Part shown: positions 17,912 to 26,910 of the stretch, piece after piece
Layout of the letters: each line of letters begins with the position of its first letter
How positions within the stretch are numbered: position 1 is the stretch's first letter
NCBI GenBank assembly: GCA_026989655.1
Contig: JALSIX010000024.1
Span: 1-64,000, forward strand
Direction of reading: 5' to 3'
DNA from: Caldilineaceae bacterium
GTDB lineage: Bacteria; Chloroflexota; Anaerolineae; Caldilineales; Caldilineaceae
Length of the DNA stretch: 64,000 nt
The notes under the pieces: model-generated
Told to the model about the DNA's origin: nothing
Seen by the model: only the letters and a program-made list of their open reading frames with translations
The model's database searches: none
Translations under genes and position numbers: made by a program

Positions 17912-19446
17912 GGGTCGGCCTCCGGGGCACGGTCGGGTTCGGCCAGCCCTGGGAACAGATCCCGGAGCCGGGGATAGAGGGCCCGGTACACCGCGCCCAG
18001 CGCCCGGTATCGGGCCCTCCGCCCGGGATCCGGTCCCTCCACCGGCCCCAGAGCGGCCCACTGCCGGGCCGCGTCCGCGGGATCGAACCAGCCCAGTCCG
18101 GCCCCGGCCAACAGGGCCGCGCCCGTGGCCGACTGCTCTGCCGTCTGCAACGGGCGCACCGACAGCCCGAAGATATCCGCCACCATCTGACGCCATAGGC
18201 GGCTCCGAGAACCCCCACCGGCCAGGATCCCCGCTCGAGGCACGGCCCCCAGCTCGGCCAACACCTGGAACGCGTCGAACAGGGCCAGGGCCACCCCTTC
18301 CATCACCGCCCGCACCAGATGGCCCCGGCCATGGGAAGGAGTCAGGCCCAGGAAGACGCCTCGGGCCTGGGGATCCATGTGGGGCGTCCGCTCCCCCACC
18401 AGATAGGGCAGAAAGAGCAGGCCCTGGGCCCCCGGCGGGATCTCCTGGGCCCAGGAGGTCATCTCGGCATAGGCATCCTCGCCCGAGAGCCCGAACACCT
18501 TCTCCCGCAGCCACGCCAGGGCCATCCCCGCGGCCAGGGTCGCGCCCATCTGGTACCACCCAGCCCGGTCCACGCCGGGCTCCAGGACATGGCAGAAGGT
18601 GTGGATACGCCCCTGGAGATCGACCTGGGGCCGGTCCACAGGCCACACCAACTGTCCGCCGGTGCCTAGGGTGAGGAGCAGCGTCCCCGGGGACACCGCG
18701 GCCGCGGCCAGGGCACTGCATGCGGTGTCCCCTCCCCCGGTCACCACCGGAGTCCCGGCCGCCAGGCCCAGAGCCGTGGCCGCCTCTTGGGTGAGGAAGC
18801 CGGCCACCTGGGCGGAGGGGCGTATCTGGGGCAACAGGGCCGGCCGCACGCCTGCTGCAGCCAGCATCTCTGGGGACCAGGTGCGCTGGCCCACGTCCAA
18901 CAACAGGGTGCCCGAGGCGTCGCTGGGGTCGGTGGCCATCTCCCCGGTCAGTCGCAGGCGGAGGAAATCCTTGGGAAGCAGCACGTGGCGCACCCGTGCC
19001 CAGAGCTGGGGCTCATGCTCCTGGAACCAGGCCAGGGTCCCGGCCATGAACCCGGTGGCCGGGGGGCTCCCCGCGATGCGGATCAGCCGCTCCAGCCCCA
19101 CCTGCTGGCCGAAGCGAGCCACCTGGGAGATGCTCCGCCGGTCGGGCCAGATGACCGCGGGCCCCAAGGGCCGGCCCTGGCGGTCCAGCAACACCGTGCC
19201 GTGCATCTGGCCAGAAAGGCCGATGGCCTGTACCCCTTCCACCACACCCCGGTCCCGCAGAGCCCCCATGCAGCCCACCAGGGCATCCCACCAGGTGGAC
19301 GGATCCTGCTCCGCCCGGTCCGGTCGCGGACGGCGGATGGGGTACGCCCTGCTCGCGGACGCGATGAACCGCCCCTGGTCTGTCACCAGGACCGCCTTCA
19401 GGGCAGAGGTGCCCAGATCGATGCCGAGGAGGGTGTGGGAATGCAT
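17908..19446 (-). CDS. xylB: FGGY-family carbohydrate kinase, probable xylulokinase
   Basis: This 512-aa cytoplasmic kinase phosphorylates a sugar such as D-xylulose using ATP. The N-terminal FGGY domain has GIDLGTSALKAVL (near residue 7) and SGQMHGTVLLD. The C-terminal domain has GGGDTACSAL and AGGGSRSRLWRQM. The length and the SGQMHG motif are those of XylB rather than glycerol kinase. No xylose isomerase or sugar transporter is adjacent, so the physiological substrate is inferred only from sequence type. The start is at MHSHTLLGIDLG. Confidence 0.88.
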   Translation of the reverse strand: MHSHTLLGIDLGTSALKAVLVTDQGRFIASASRAYPIRRPRPDRAEQDPSTWWDALVGCMGALRDRGVVEGVQAIGLSGQMHGTVLLDRQGRPLGPAVIWPDRRSISQVARFGQQVGLERLIRIAGSPPATGFMAGTLAWFQEHEPQLWARVRHVLLPKDFLRLRLTGEMATDPSDASGTLLLDVGQRTWSPEMLAAAGVRPALLPQIRPSAQVAGFLTQEAATALGLAAGTPVVTGGGDTACSALAAAAVSPGTLLLTLGTGGQLVWPVDRPQVDLQGRIHTFCHVLEPGVDRAGWYQMGATLAAGMALAWLREKVFGLSGEDAYAEMTSWAQEIPPGAQGLLFLPYLVGERTPHMDPQARGVFLGLTPSHGRGHLVRAVMEGVALALFDAFQVLAELGAVPRAGILAGGGSRSRLWRQMVADIFGLSVRPLQTAEQSATGAALLAGAGLGWFDPADAARQWAALGPVEGPDPGRRARYRALGAVYRALYPRLRDLFPGLAEPDRAPEADP

Positions 19447-19627
19447 ATGACGACCGGCGGCATCCCGATGAGGCAACCTGGGCGGGACCGCGTCGGGTCG
19501 ACGGTGGACAGGCCTTGGCCGACCTCGGGTTGGGCACAGGGACGTGGGTCGGCCTGGCCCCGGCTCCCTGTCGCGGTGGACGATGGCACCCAGGGAAAGG
19601 GGAGGAGAGACCGGATGCAGCCCCGGG

Positions 19628-20122
19628 CTACGAAGAGGTGGCCGGAGAGTCCTCCTGGGGCAGACCCCTGCACAGGATCTTCCACAGGCCCCGCTGGACC
19701 ACCTGGTCCTTCTGGTTCAGGACCTCCATCTTGAAGGCGACCACTCCACCCCCCAGGCGGGGCATGGGGCGCTTGTCCGCCACCGTGGCCCGCAGGCGCA
19801 CCGTGTCGCCGATGAAGACCGGCTTGCGGAACTCCCATTCCAACCCCATGAAGGCCAGGACCGTCTCCTCCATGAAGCCCAGGCGAACGGCCAGGCCGCT
19901 GGCCACGCTGAGCACCAACAGGCCATGGGCGACGCGCTGGCCGAACATCTGCTGTCGGCTGTACTCCGCGTCGGTGTGGATCCGATTCCAGTCGCCGGAG
20001 AGCGCGGCGAAGCCAACGATGTCGGCCTCGGTGATGGTGCGTCCCCCACTCTCCACCATGTCGCCCACCTGGAACTCCTCGAAGTGGAGCCCCTGGGGGG
20101 CCTGCAGCTTCCGGGTACCCAC
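19628..20122 (-). CDS. MaoC-like enoyl-CoA hydratase (hot-dog fold)
   Basis: This 164-aa protein is a single MaoC-type hot-dog domain. The hydratase-2 motif reads SGDWNRIHTD (residues 42-51); Asp44 and His49 are the expected catalytic pair, but the usual Pro before the hydrophobic residue is Arg. It probably hydrates trans-2-enoyl-CoA in fatty acid or related metabolism. The GTG at 20122 is chosen because AGGGAGGGAG precedes it. It lies 118 bp downstream of dnaN on the same strand and may be co-transcribed. Confidence 0.85.
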   Translation of the reverse strand: MGTRKLQAPQGLHFEEFQVGDMVESGGRTITEADIVGFAALSGDWNRIHTDAEYSRQQMFGQRVAHGLLVLSVASGLAVRLGFMEETVLAFMGLEWEFRKPVFIGDTVRLRATVADKRPMPRLGGGVVAFKMEVLNQKDQVVQRGLWKILCRGLPQEDSPATSS

Positions 20123-20240
20123 GATGGTCTCCCTCCCTGATGAGCGGTGGCCCTGTCCGGTCGGGTGAGATGGCCGAGGAAGGCCCGCGGCGCGGCCCGA
20201 GGGCAACGGCCCGGGCCCAGGTATCCCCCTGGGGCGATGC

Positions 20241-21455
20241 CTATCCCCGAGGCTGCATGGGCATGATGACGTGGAGGAACTCCTCGTTGCCCATGCCCAG
20301 GGGGCGCAGGGTGCCGGGCCGGTTGGTCTGGGTGGTCTCCAACACGACCTGGGGCTGGGGGATCTGGCTGAGCACGTCGATCAGGTAGCGGGCGTTGAAC
20401 GCGATCTCCAGGGGGCTGCCCTCCACCTGGGCGTCCAGCTCGTTGATGTTGTCGCCCATCTCTGCGCTGGTGGCGGTGAGGCGCAGGGTGCCCGGTTCCT
20501 GCCCCTGGGGCGGCTGGATGGTCAGGCGGACGATGTTGGCGTTGTCCCGGGCAAAGAGGTAGGCCCGTCGGACCGCCTGGAGAAAGGCCTCGGTGGAGAC
20601 CACGGTCCGGGTCTCGAAGGCCCTGGGGATGATGGTCCGGTAGTCGGGGAAGCGGGCCTCGATGAGCTGGCTGACCACGTCCACCTTGTGGAAACTGCCC
20701 TTGCCGTCGCCGGGTTTGCCCCAGACCCGGAAGAGGATCTGGTTGCGGGGCTGGGTGACGGTGACCTGGACAGGGCGTTCGGTGTCCGCGTCGGCCAGGA
20801 CCCGGGCCAGCTCGCCCAGGCTCCGGGCCGGGACGATGACCGTCAGGTCCTCGCCCAAGGGGGCGGTCAGCTCCACGCTGCGCACGCTGAGCCGGTAGCC
20901 GTCGGTGGCGGCCATGGTGAGGCGATCGCCCTGGAAGGAGACCTCCACCCCGGTGAGGATGGGGCGGCTCTCGTCGGTGGCGGCCGCGAAGATGACCTGG
21001 TCGATCATGGTGCGAAGGCCGTCCGTCTCCAGGGCGATGGTGCTGCCCTCCAGGAGCTCCGCGGTGGCCTCGGGGCCGTCGCCGTTGTCCACGGTGGGGA
21101 TGATGGGGAACTCCGCGGCGTCGATGCCCCGGATGTTGGCCTGGGACCGGGCACAGCGCAGGTGGAGGGTCTGGGTCCGCACGGCCAGGTCCATCTCGAT
21201 CTTCTCGGATGGCAGGCTGTTGACGAACTCGGCCAGGATGCGGGCGGGCACTGTGGTGGCCCCCTCGTCCTCCACCTGGGCTCCGATCCAGCAGTTGATG
21301 CCGATGTCCAGGTTGGTGGCCGCCAGGCGGAGCTGATTGTCCTTGGCCTCCAACAGCACGTTGCCCAACACGGCCAGGGTGCTGCGGGGGGCCACTGCCC
21401 GGCTCACCACGGAAAGGCCCTTGGCCAGGTTCTCCTGTAGACAGCTTACCCGCAC
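20241..21455 (-). CDS. dnaN: DNA polymerase III beta subunit (sliding clamp)
   Basis: This 404-aa ring-forming clamp tethers DNA polymerase to the template. Three clamp domains are visible: N-terminal (VVSRAVAPRSTLAVLGNVLLE), central (AATDGYRLSVRSVEL) and C-terminal, ending in the conserved LHVIMPMQ, close to the usual MPMRL end. The GTG at 21455 is preceded by AAGGAGGAACC, which supports this start. A sigma-70 promoter lies about 60 bp upstream. dnaA and recF, its usual partners, are not in the window. Confidence 0.96.
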   Translation of the reverse strand: MRVSCLQENLAKGLSVVSRAVAPRSTLAVLGNVLLEAKDNQLRLAATNLDIGINCWIGAQVEDEGATTVPARILAEFVNSLPSEKIEMDLAVRTQTLHLRCARSQANIRGIDAAEFPIIPTVDNGDGPEATAELLEGSTIALETDGLRTMIDQVIFAAATDESRPILTGVEVSFQGDRLTMAATDGYRLSVRSVELTAPLGEDLTVIVPARSLGELARVLADADTERPVQVTVTQPRNQILFRVWGKPGDGKGSFHKVDVVSQLIEARFPDYRTIIPRAFETRTVVSTEAFLQAVRRAYLFARDNANIVRLTIQPPQGQEPGTLRLTATSAEMGDNINELDAQVEGSPLEIAFNARYLIDVLSQIPQPQVVLETTQTNRPGTLRPLGMGNEEFLHVIMPMQPRG

Positions 21456-21516
21456 GACGGTTCCTCCTTAGGTGGGATGGAAACGGCGAGGGAACGCGGT
21501 CCTCGGTGGTGGTTGA

Positions 21517-21546
21517 ACTATAGCACAGCGTGGAAGCGGCTGACAA
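21517..21546 (-). promoter_or_regulatory. dnaN promoter
   Basis: On the minus strand TTGTCA (21541-21546), an 18-bp spacer and TATAGT (21517-21522). Transcription would start near 21510, 55 nt before the dnaN GTG. Confidence 0.7.
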
Positions 21547-21713
21547 GAAGCCCTGCCCAGAGGGCCAGAGGTCCAGAGCGCCGGTGGGGGCAGGGTCGTT
21601 CAAGGGAGCCGTTGCCCCTCCGACGATCTGAGCCCATGTCCTGGCTTCGTCGCTGCTCGGATCCTCCAGCCCCGCGATCCAGGTGCCCATTCAGCCGGGG
21701 CCCCGGCGAAAGC

Positions 21714-23129
21714 TCACGGGCGCATGTCCAAGGTGGGCAGGGCCGCAGGCGCCAACAGGGGTTCCTCCGCGGCCGCACGGACCCAGTCCTGGGCGGAGAA
21801 GAGCCAGGGATACCGGGCGAACCAGGCCTCCCGGAGCTCGGCCACCACGAAGACCGAGCCGGTCCCCACCATCAGCCCTTCCGGGGGTGTCCAGCCGGCC
21901 GCCACCTGGAGGGCCTCGTCCATGGTGTGGGCCACATGGATCTGGGGGACCGGCCACACCGGGTGCCGGGCCAACACCTCATCCAGCTCCTGGGCCAGCT
22001 CCTGGGCCGGACGGGCCTTGGGGTGCCGGCTGGCCACCAGGATCAGGCGGGGGCTGGCCTCCAGCAACAGGGGGAAGATCGGGCTCAGGTCCTTGTCCCG
22101 ATTGGCCCCGAAGATGAAGCTCAGGGGACGGCCGGGGAAGTAGGCGGCCAGGTTGTCCATCAGGGCCCGGATGCTGTCGATGTTGTGGGCACAGTCCACC
22201 AGGAGGGGCACCGGGGAGCCGGAGGGCAGGGGGAGCATCTCGAAGCGGCCGGGCCACCAGGTGGCGGCCAGCCCCTCCCGGGCTCGGGCCTCGTCCCAGC
22301 GGATGTGGCCCTGGCGGGCGAATTCCTGGACCATGTGCCAGGCCACCGCCGCGTTGACCTCCTGGAAGCGGCCGGCCAGGGGCAGGCCCGTTCCGTGGAG
22401 GGGCTCCACCACGTGGAGGGGGGCCCGACGCTCCTGGGCCACGGCCAGGAGCACGGCCAGGGCCTCCGGCTCCTGGGGACAGGTGTAGACGGGCACCTGG
22501 GGCTTGATGATGCCGGCCTTCTCCCACGCGATCCGGGTCAACGTCTCGCCCAACACGTGCATGTGGTCCATGCCGATGCGGGTGATGCCACAGACGGCGG
22601 GCTCCAGCACGTTGGTGCTGTCCAGGCGCCCCCCCAGGCCCACCTCCACCACCGCCACCTCCACCCCCTGGTCGGCAAAGTAGCGGAAGGCCATGGCCGT
22701 GATCTTGTCGAAGACGGTCAGATCGGGAATGGCCTGGAAATCCGCCCAGAGCCGCTCCACCAGATCCACCAGGTGGTCGGGATCCATGAGCTGGCCGTCC
22801 ACCCGAATCCGTTCCCGGAAGGTGTGCAGGTGGGGGCTGGTGAAGAGGCCGGTCCGGCACCCCAGGTGGCGGAGCATGGACTCGGCCATGGCGCTGGTGC
22901 TGCCCTTGCCCTTGGTTCCGGTGATGTGGAGGGCTCGAAATCGAAGATGGGGTTCGCCGATCCGGGCCAGGATCTCCCGCATGCGCTGGCGGGCCCGCTC
23001 CGGGTGGGCGTACTTCTCGCCCCGACCATCGTATCGGGCGTCCTTGAACAGGGCAGTGAGCGCGGCCGTGTACCGAGGGTCCGGCCGAGGACGAGGGCCC
23101 GCCTGGGGGGCATGGAGACGTGTGTCCAT
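21714..23129 (-). CDS. folC: Folylpolyglutamate synthase / dihydrofolate synthase
   Basis: This 471-aa Mur-ligase-family enzyme adds glutamate to folates and may also make dihydrofolate from dihydropteroate. The ATP-binding loop is ITGTKGKGSTSAM, followed by GLFTSPHLHTFRERI and VVEVGLGGRLDSTNV. HNIDSIRAL of the C-terminal domain lies about two-thirds along. The ATG at 23129 lies about 40 nt downstream of the predicted transcription start; a GTG at 23159 in the same frame would add ten residues. Only a weak AGGA precedes the ATG. Confidence 0.93.
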   Translation of the reverse strand: MDTRLHAPQAGPRPRPDPRYTAALTALFKDARYDGRGEKYAHPERARQRMREILARIGEPHLRFRALHITGTKGKGSTSAMAESMLRHLGCRTGLFTSPHLHTFRERIRVDGQLMDPDHLVDLVERLWADFQAIPDLTVFDKITAMAFRYFADQGVEVAVVEVGLGGRLDSTNVLEPAVCGITRIGMDHMHVLGETLTRIAWEKAGIIKPQVPVYTCPQEPEALAVLLAVAQERRAPLHVVEPLHGTGLPLAGRFQEVNAAVAWHMVQEFARQGHIRWDEARAREGLAATWWPGRFEMLPLPSGSPVPLLVDCAHNIDSIRALMDNLAAYFPGRPLSFIFGANRDKDLSPIFPLLLEASPRLILVASRHPKARPAQELAQELDEVLARHPVWPVPQIHVAHTMDEALQVAAGWTPPEGLMVGTGSVFVVAELREAWFARYPWLFSAQDWVRAAAEEPLLAPAALPTLDMRP

Positions 23130-23176
23130 CCGGGCAGTCCTGTACAGGTGGCGTTCCACGGGCACCGTTCGCCCTG

Positions 23177-23205
23177 ATTGTACCTCAGCCCAGACCCCGG
23201 GGCAA
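23177..23205 (-). promoter_or_regulatory. folC promoter
   Basis: On the minus strand TTGCCC (23200-23205), 17 bp, then TACAAT (23177-23182). The predicted start near 23170 suits the ATG at 23129. Confidence 0.6.
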
Positions 23206-23336
23206 TCCCCGTTCCACCGGGGGGCTCCCGTTCGCCCCCGGGCTCCAGAGGTCTCCAAGGGGGCTGGCCCCGGCAGAGAGGCCCACGGAAAACTTCAACC
23301 GAATGCTGCCATCCACTAAATATCGCCCTTCTCTCT

Positions 23337-23369
23337 CGGGAAATGACAGATCTCTCCGGGAAATGACAG
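23337..23369 (+). repeat. Two 13-bp direct repeats upstream of a promoter
   Basis: CGGGAAATGACAG occurs at 23337-23349 and again at 23357-23369, exactly 20 bp apart, about two helical turns. Both lie just upstream of the -35 at 23390, as expected for an activator binding site. Confidence 0.6.
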
Positions 23370-23389
23370 GTATTTTTCTGCAATAGAGG

Positions 23390-23418
23390 TTGCCAGATCG
23401 CACGACTTTGGGTATTAT
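23390..23418 (+). promoter_or_regulatory. Strong promoter upstream of the Cna-B/LysM gene
   Basis: TTGCCA (23390-23395), a 17-bp spacer and TATTAT (23413-23418). The predicted start is near 23425, about 435 nt before the next start codon. Confidence 0.7.
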
Positions 23419-23424
23419 TGGTGC

Positions 23425-23859
23425 AAGGGCACGTTCCCTTTCCTCGTGTTCTGGCGACGTGGAAGGCCCTCCGTCGCCGCCTCGCCCCGGACGTGCTGCC
23501 TTCTCGTGTCCATCGGGGGCCGCAGCAGACCTGTCCTTTCCTCGATTCGATACGTTCGCCGTGTTCTGAACCTGTTCCGACCGTGGTGTCGCGTGTGGAG
23601 CGCTCTGCCGGGAAGACCCGGGAAGTGGCTCGGTGAGGGCAGGCATCGGGTGCACAGGCCGAACGGTTCCGCCACTGCCCTTCGTCCAGACATCTGAACC
23701 GATCCGGTCTCCGGATTCTGTCGAGGCCCACGCCCCTCGCCGGACTGTCGAAGCGAGCTCGCGACGAGCCAGGTAGGTGCCCTGAGCTCGTGGTGACCGT
23801 GTGTGCGGGGGACCATCCGTCGGTCCTCTCCTGCTCTTGTACCCAGAGGAGGGTGTACC
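23425..23859 (+). other. Long untranslated leader or non-coding RNA region
   Basis: About 435 nt between a strong promoter and the next gene contain no ORF with a plausible ribosome binding site. The stretch is GC-rich with several possible hairpins (for example GCGAGCTCGC near 23756). It could be a structured 5' leader, or a separate small RNA followed by the gene's own promoter. I do not recognise a known riboswitch or RNase P, tmRNA or SRP signature. Confidence 0.4.
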
Positions 23860-25389
23860 ATGCGACACGCTGCCACCGTCTGGATCCGTGGACTGCTCCG
23901 TCTGGCCGGTATGGTGGGTCTGGTGCTGGTCCTGGTCCTCGCCCTCGGCGGAACCGCGCTGGCCGGCGAGAACAGGCCTGCCCAGGAGCCCATCCCCCTG
24001 GATCGCCTGTGTGTCCGGGGCGCGGTCATCGACCACGAGGAACGGCCCAGCACCGGCTGGACCATCACCGCCATGGCCTACGACGCCAGCGGCATGCTGG
24101 ACCCCACCACCGCCCGGAAGGTGGAGACCGACGTGCATGGAACGTTCATCTTCGACAACCTGCCCCCCGGCCTGTGGAACTTCACCATCTCGGCCCGGGA
24201 GGGCTGGGAGCCCGTCACCGCGGACAGCTTCGACGTCCCCATTGCCTACGGCAACCGGGACTGCCAGGTGATCCGCTTCAAGATGCGTCGGGTGGTCATC
24301 GTCCGCGTCCTCAAGATCGACACGGACCACAATCCGCTGGCCGGGTGGACCATTCGGGCGCGCCCGGGCCCGGGGAACTTCTTCGCCCTGCCCAAGGAGG
24401 CGGTGACCGGGGAGGACGGGATCGCCACCTTCTCCCTCTCTCCCGGCATGTGGATCTTCACCGAGGTGGCTCCGGAAGGTGTCGTCTTCGATCCCGTGGC
24501 ACCGGCCACCGGGGTCCAGAGCCTGGATGTCCAGCCCCCAGGGCCCTACCTGCTCCGCTTCAAGAACCGCCTTCTCCCGGAGGACCGGGGCTGCATCGAG
24601 GTGATCAAGCGGGACATCCCTCCGGAGGGCAGCAACCAGGCTCCCTTCGGCCTGCCGGACTGGTACATCTTTGTCCTGAGAACCGACGGCTCCCTGGCCG
24701 CGGAGGGGTTCACAGACGCCCTGGGGCGGATCGTCTTCACCGATCTCCCCCTGGGGCCCTACACCGTGCACGAGGGCGCGCCACCCGAGGGGTGGGAACC
24801 GGCCGCGCCCACCAGCTACCAGGTGGTGTTGACCGGGCCCAAGTGCGTCCAGGTGGAGTTCTACAACCGACAGAGCGAGCCCGCCTTCTGCATCGAGGGC
24901 CGCAAGGTGGACACCAACGGACGGGTGGGGCTGCCGGGCTGGGAGATCACCGCGACGCCCCGGGAGCCCGGCGGCTACACGCCGCCCCCAGTCTACACCG
25001 ACGGCACCGGCCGCTTCCGCATCGACTTCCCCATGAACGACTACCGTATCCCCGGAGCCACCTACCAGGTCTGCGAGGTGGTGCCCGATGGCTGGCTGCC
25101 CCAGGGCCCGACCTGTCAGTGGGTGACCCTGCCTGAACAGCCGGGAGCCTGCGTCCGCCTGGAGCAGGACTTCGAGAACCAGCAGGTGGGCCGTCAGCCC
25201 GTGGATCCCCCGGATCCGCCGGCTCCGCCAGGGTGCTCCGCGGTCCACGTGGTGAGGGCCGGCGAGGGCCTCTTCGCCATCGGCCGGATGTATGGGAAGT
25301 CGCCCCAGGAGATGCTGAGCGCGAACCCCTGGGTCCGCAAACAGTACAGATGGTACCTCTATCGAGGGCAGAGGGTCTGTATCCCCTGA
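23860..25389 (+). CDS. Secreted Cna-B/SpaA-like repeat protein with C-terminal LysM
   Basis: This 509-aa exported protein begins with a signal peptide (hydrophobic stretch about 16-33, ending near TALAG). It then has about four prealbumin-like (Cna-B/SpaA type) units, recognisable by repeats such as GWTITAM, GWTIRAR and DWYIFVLR and by 'GxxxFxxLPxGxxxxxE' patterns. After a DPPDPPAPPG linker comes a LysM domain (HVVRAGEGLFAIGRMYG) that should bind peptidoglycan or another glycan. The function is likely structural at the cell surface. The ATG is preceded by AGAGGAGGGT. Confidence 0.85.
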   Translation: MRHAATVWIRGLLRLAGMVGLVLVLVLALGGTALAGENRPAQEPIPLDRLCVRGAVIDHEERPSTGWTITAMAYDASGMLDPTTARKVETDVHGTFIFDNLPPGLWNFTISAREGWEPVTADSFDVPIAYGNRDCQVIRFKMRRVVIVRVLKIDTDHNPLAGWTIRARPGPGNFFALPKEAVTGEDGIATFSLSPGMWIFTEVAPEGVVFDPVAPATGVQSLDVQPPGPYLLRFKNRLLPEDRGCIEVIKRDIPPEGSNQAPFGLPDWYIFVLRTDGSLAAEGFTDALGRIVFTDLPLGPYTVHEGAPPEGWEPAAPTSYQVVLTGPKCVQVEFYNRQSEPAFCIEGRKVDTNGRVGLPGWEITATPREPGGYTPPPVYTDGTGRFRIDFPMNDYRIPGATYQVCEVVPDGWLPQGPTCQWVTLPEQPGACVRLEQDFENQQVGRQPVDPPDPPAPPGCSAVHVVRAGEGLFAIGRMYGKSPQEMLSANPWVRKQYRWYLYRGQRVCIP

Positions 25390-25397
25390 GGCCTCGA

Positions 25398-25423
25398 GGC
25401 CGGGGCGGTTGCCCGCCCCGGCC
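25398..25423 (+). terminator. Hairpin terminator after the Cna-B/LysM gene
   Basis: An 11-bp perfect stem (25398-25408/25413-25423) with a TTGC loop lies 8 bp after the stop codon. It is very GC-rich and lacks a U-tract. Confidence 0.6.
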
Positions 25424-25473
25424 CGCCCCTTCCTCCAGAACCCGCCCTCTCTTTCCACCCCCGGATCGGACTG

Positions 25474-25482
25474 TGCTATAAT
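25474..25482 (+). promoter_or_regulatory. Extended -10 promoter of the epimerase gene
   Basis: TGCTATAAT is a perfect extended -10 element (TGnTATAAT). The -35 region is weak. Transcription would start about 95 nt before the ATG at 25583. Confidence 0.6.
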
Positions 25483-25582
25483 GCGCCGGGCCCCACTGGA
25501 CCTGGGAGCCTGTTCCTTTCCGTCCGGAGTTCCAGACCGGCCGCCACCATGGCGCCCACATACACCGGGAGAGAGCCCCTCC

Positions 25583-26647
25583 ATGGTCCCCCCAGTCCAG
25601 CGTATCCTGGTCACCGGCGCGGCCGGCTTCATCGCTTCCCGGGTCGCCGCCCTCCTCCTGCGCCAGGGCCATCGGGTGGTCGGCGTGGACAACCTGAACG
25701 ACGCCTACGACGTCCGCCTGAAGGAATGGCGCCTGGCAGGGCTGCAAGGGCATCCGGAGTTCACCTTCCACCGCGTGGACATCGCCGATCGGCAGGGGCT
25801 CCAGGAGCTCTTCCAGGCCCCGGACGGCCACCCTCCCTTCCATGCGGTGGTGAACCTCGCGGCCCGGGCCGGGGTGCGCCAGTCCGTGGCCGACCCCTGG
25901 GTCTACCTGGAGACCAACGTCACCGGCACCCTCAACCTGCTGGAACTGTGCCGGGAACACCGGGTCCCCCGGTTCGTCCTGGCCTCCACCTCCAGCCTCT
26001 ACGCGGGCAACGACGCCCTGCCCTATCGGGAGGAGATGCCCACCGACCGCCCTCTCTCGCCCTACGCCGCGTCCAAGAAGGCGGCCGAGGCCCTGTGTCA
26101 CACCTATCACGCCCTCTACCAGATGGACGTGCTCATCCTGCGCTACTTCACCGTCTATGGCCCAGGAGGACGGCCGGACATGAGCCTCTTTCGCTTCGTC
26201 CAGTGGATCTTCGAGGGACGTCCGGTGGTGGTCTACGGCGACGGCACCCAGTCCCGGGATTTCACCTACGTGGACGACGTGGCCCAGGGCACGGTGGCCG
26301 CGATCCACTACGCCGGAGAGCCGGCACAGCCCTCCCAAGCCCACCAGGACCACAGGACAACGGCCTCTCGGCCCCCCATCTACGAGATCATCAACCTGGG
26401 CTCGGATCGGCCTGTGGAGCTCATGGAGGCCATCCGGCTGGTGGAGACGCTGGTAGGAAAAGAGGCCCGGCTGGAACACCGACCCCGACACCCCGCGGAC
26501 GCGCGGGCCACCTGGGCAGATATCGGCAAGGCCCGACAGCTTCTGGGCTGGCAGCCCCAGACGTCCTTCCAGGAAGGGGTGGAACGGCTGGTCGCGTGGT
26601 ACCGGGAGAACCGCTCCTGGGCCCGGACCATCGAGACCGGCACCTGA
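25583..26647 (+). CDS. NAD-dependent epimerase, UDP-glucuronate 4-epimerase-like
   Basis: This 354-aa extended SDR enzyme interconverts nucleotide sugars. The NAD-binding motif is TGAAGFIASRVA (residues 10-21; usual form GxxGxxG). The family-typical GVDNLNDAYDVRLKEWRL follows, then the catalytic region STSSLYAG with YAASKKAAE (Tyr-x3-Lys). The DNLNDAYDVRLKE segment points to UDP-glucuronate epimerases that supply galacturonate for surface glycans. It is single-gene, with its own promoter and a separate promoter after it. Confidence 0.88.
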   Translation: MVPPVQRILVTGAAGFIASRVAALLLRQGHRVVGVDNLNDAYDVRLKEWRLAGLQGHPEFTFHRVDIADRQGLQELFQAPDGHPPFHAVVNLAARAGVRQSVADPWVYLETNVTGTLNLLELCREHRVPRFVLASTSSLYAGNDALPYREEMPTDRPLSPYAASKKAAEALCHTYHALYQMDVLILRYFTVYGPGGRPDMSLFRFVQWIFEGRPVVVYGDGTQSRDFTYVDDVAQGTVAAIHYAGEPAQPSQAHQDHRTTASRPPIYEIINLGSDRPVELMEAIRLVETLVGKEARLEHRPRHPADARATWADIGKARQLLGWQPQTSFQEGVERLVAWYRENRSWARTIETGT

Positions 26648-26779
26648 GGGCTGCATCCGAAGAAAGCCCCCTTTCCGGCCCTTCTCGCCTCTGGCGTCAG
26701 CTCGTCGGTCCAGTTCCCCATAGCCGGCCTGATCGCGGTCTCCCACCGCCCTCCTCCTGGGCGTCCTGGGCGCCCCTCT

Positions 26780-26808
26780 TTGAACATTCCGTGCGAGGAT
26801 GGTATCAT
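26780..26808 (+). promoter_or_regulatory. phn operon promoter
   Basis: TTGAAC (26780-26785), 17 bp, TATCAT (26803-26808). The leader to the phnD ATG is about 95 nt. No Pho box was recognised. Confidence 0.65.
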
Positions 26809-26910
26809 GGAAACACCCCGTGTTGGCCGAGCACGGGTCCTCCTCGTGGCGCGGCCGATCCATCGAGCTGCAGACATTTCGTGGTCCCACCCAGCGAAAG
26901 GAGCGCTCCC

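Noticed and set aside
23418-23697. Short plus-strand frames in the leader before the Cna-B/LysM gene
   Set aside because: They begin with TTG or GTG without Shine-Dalgarno and have Arg/Ser/Pro-biased composition.
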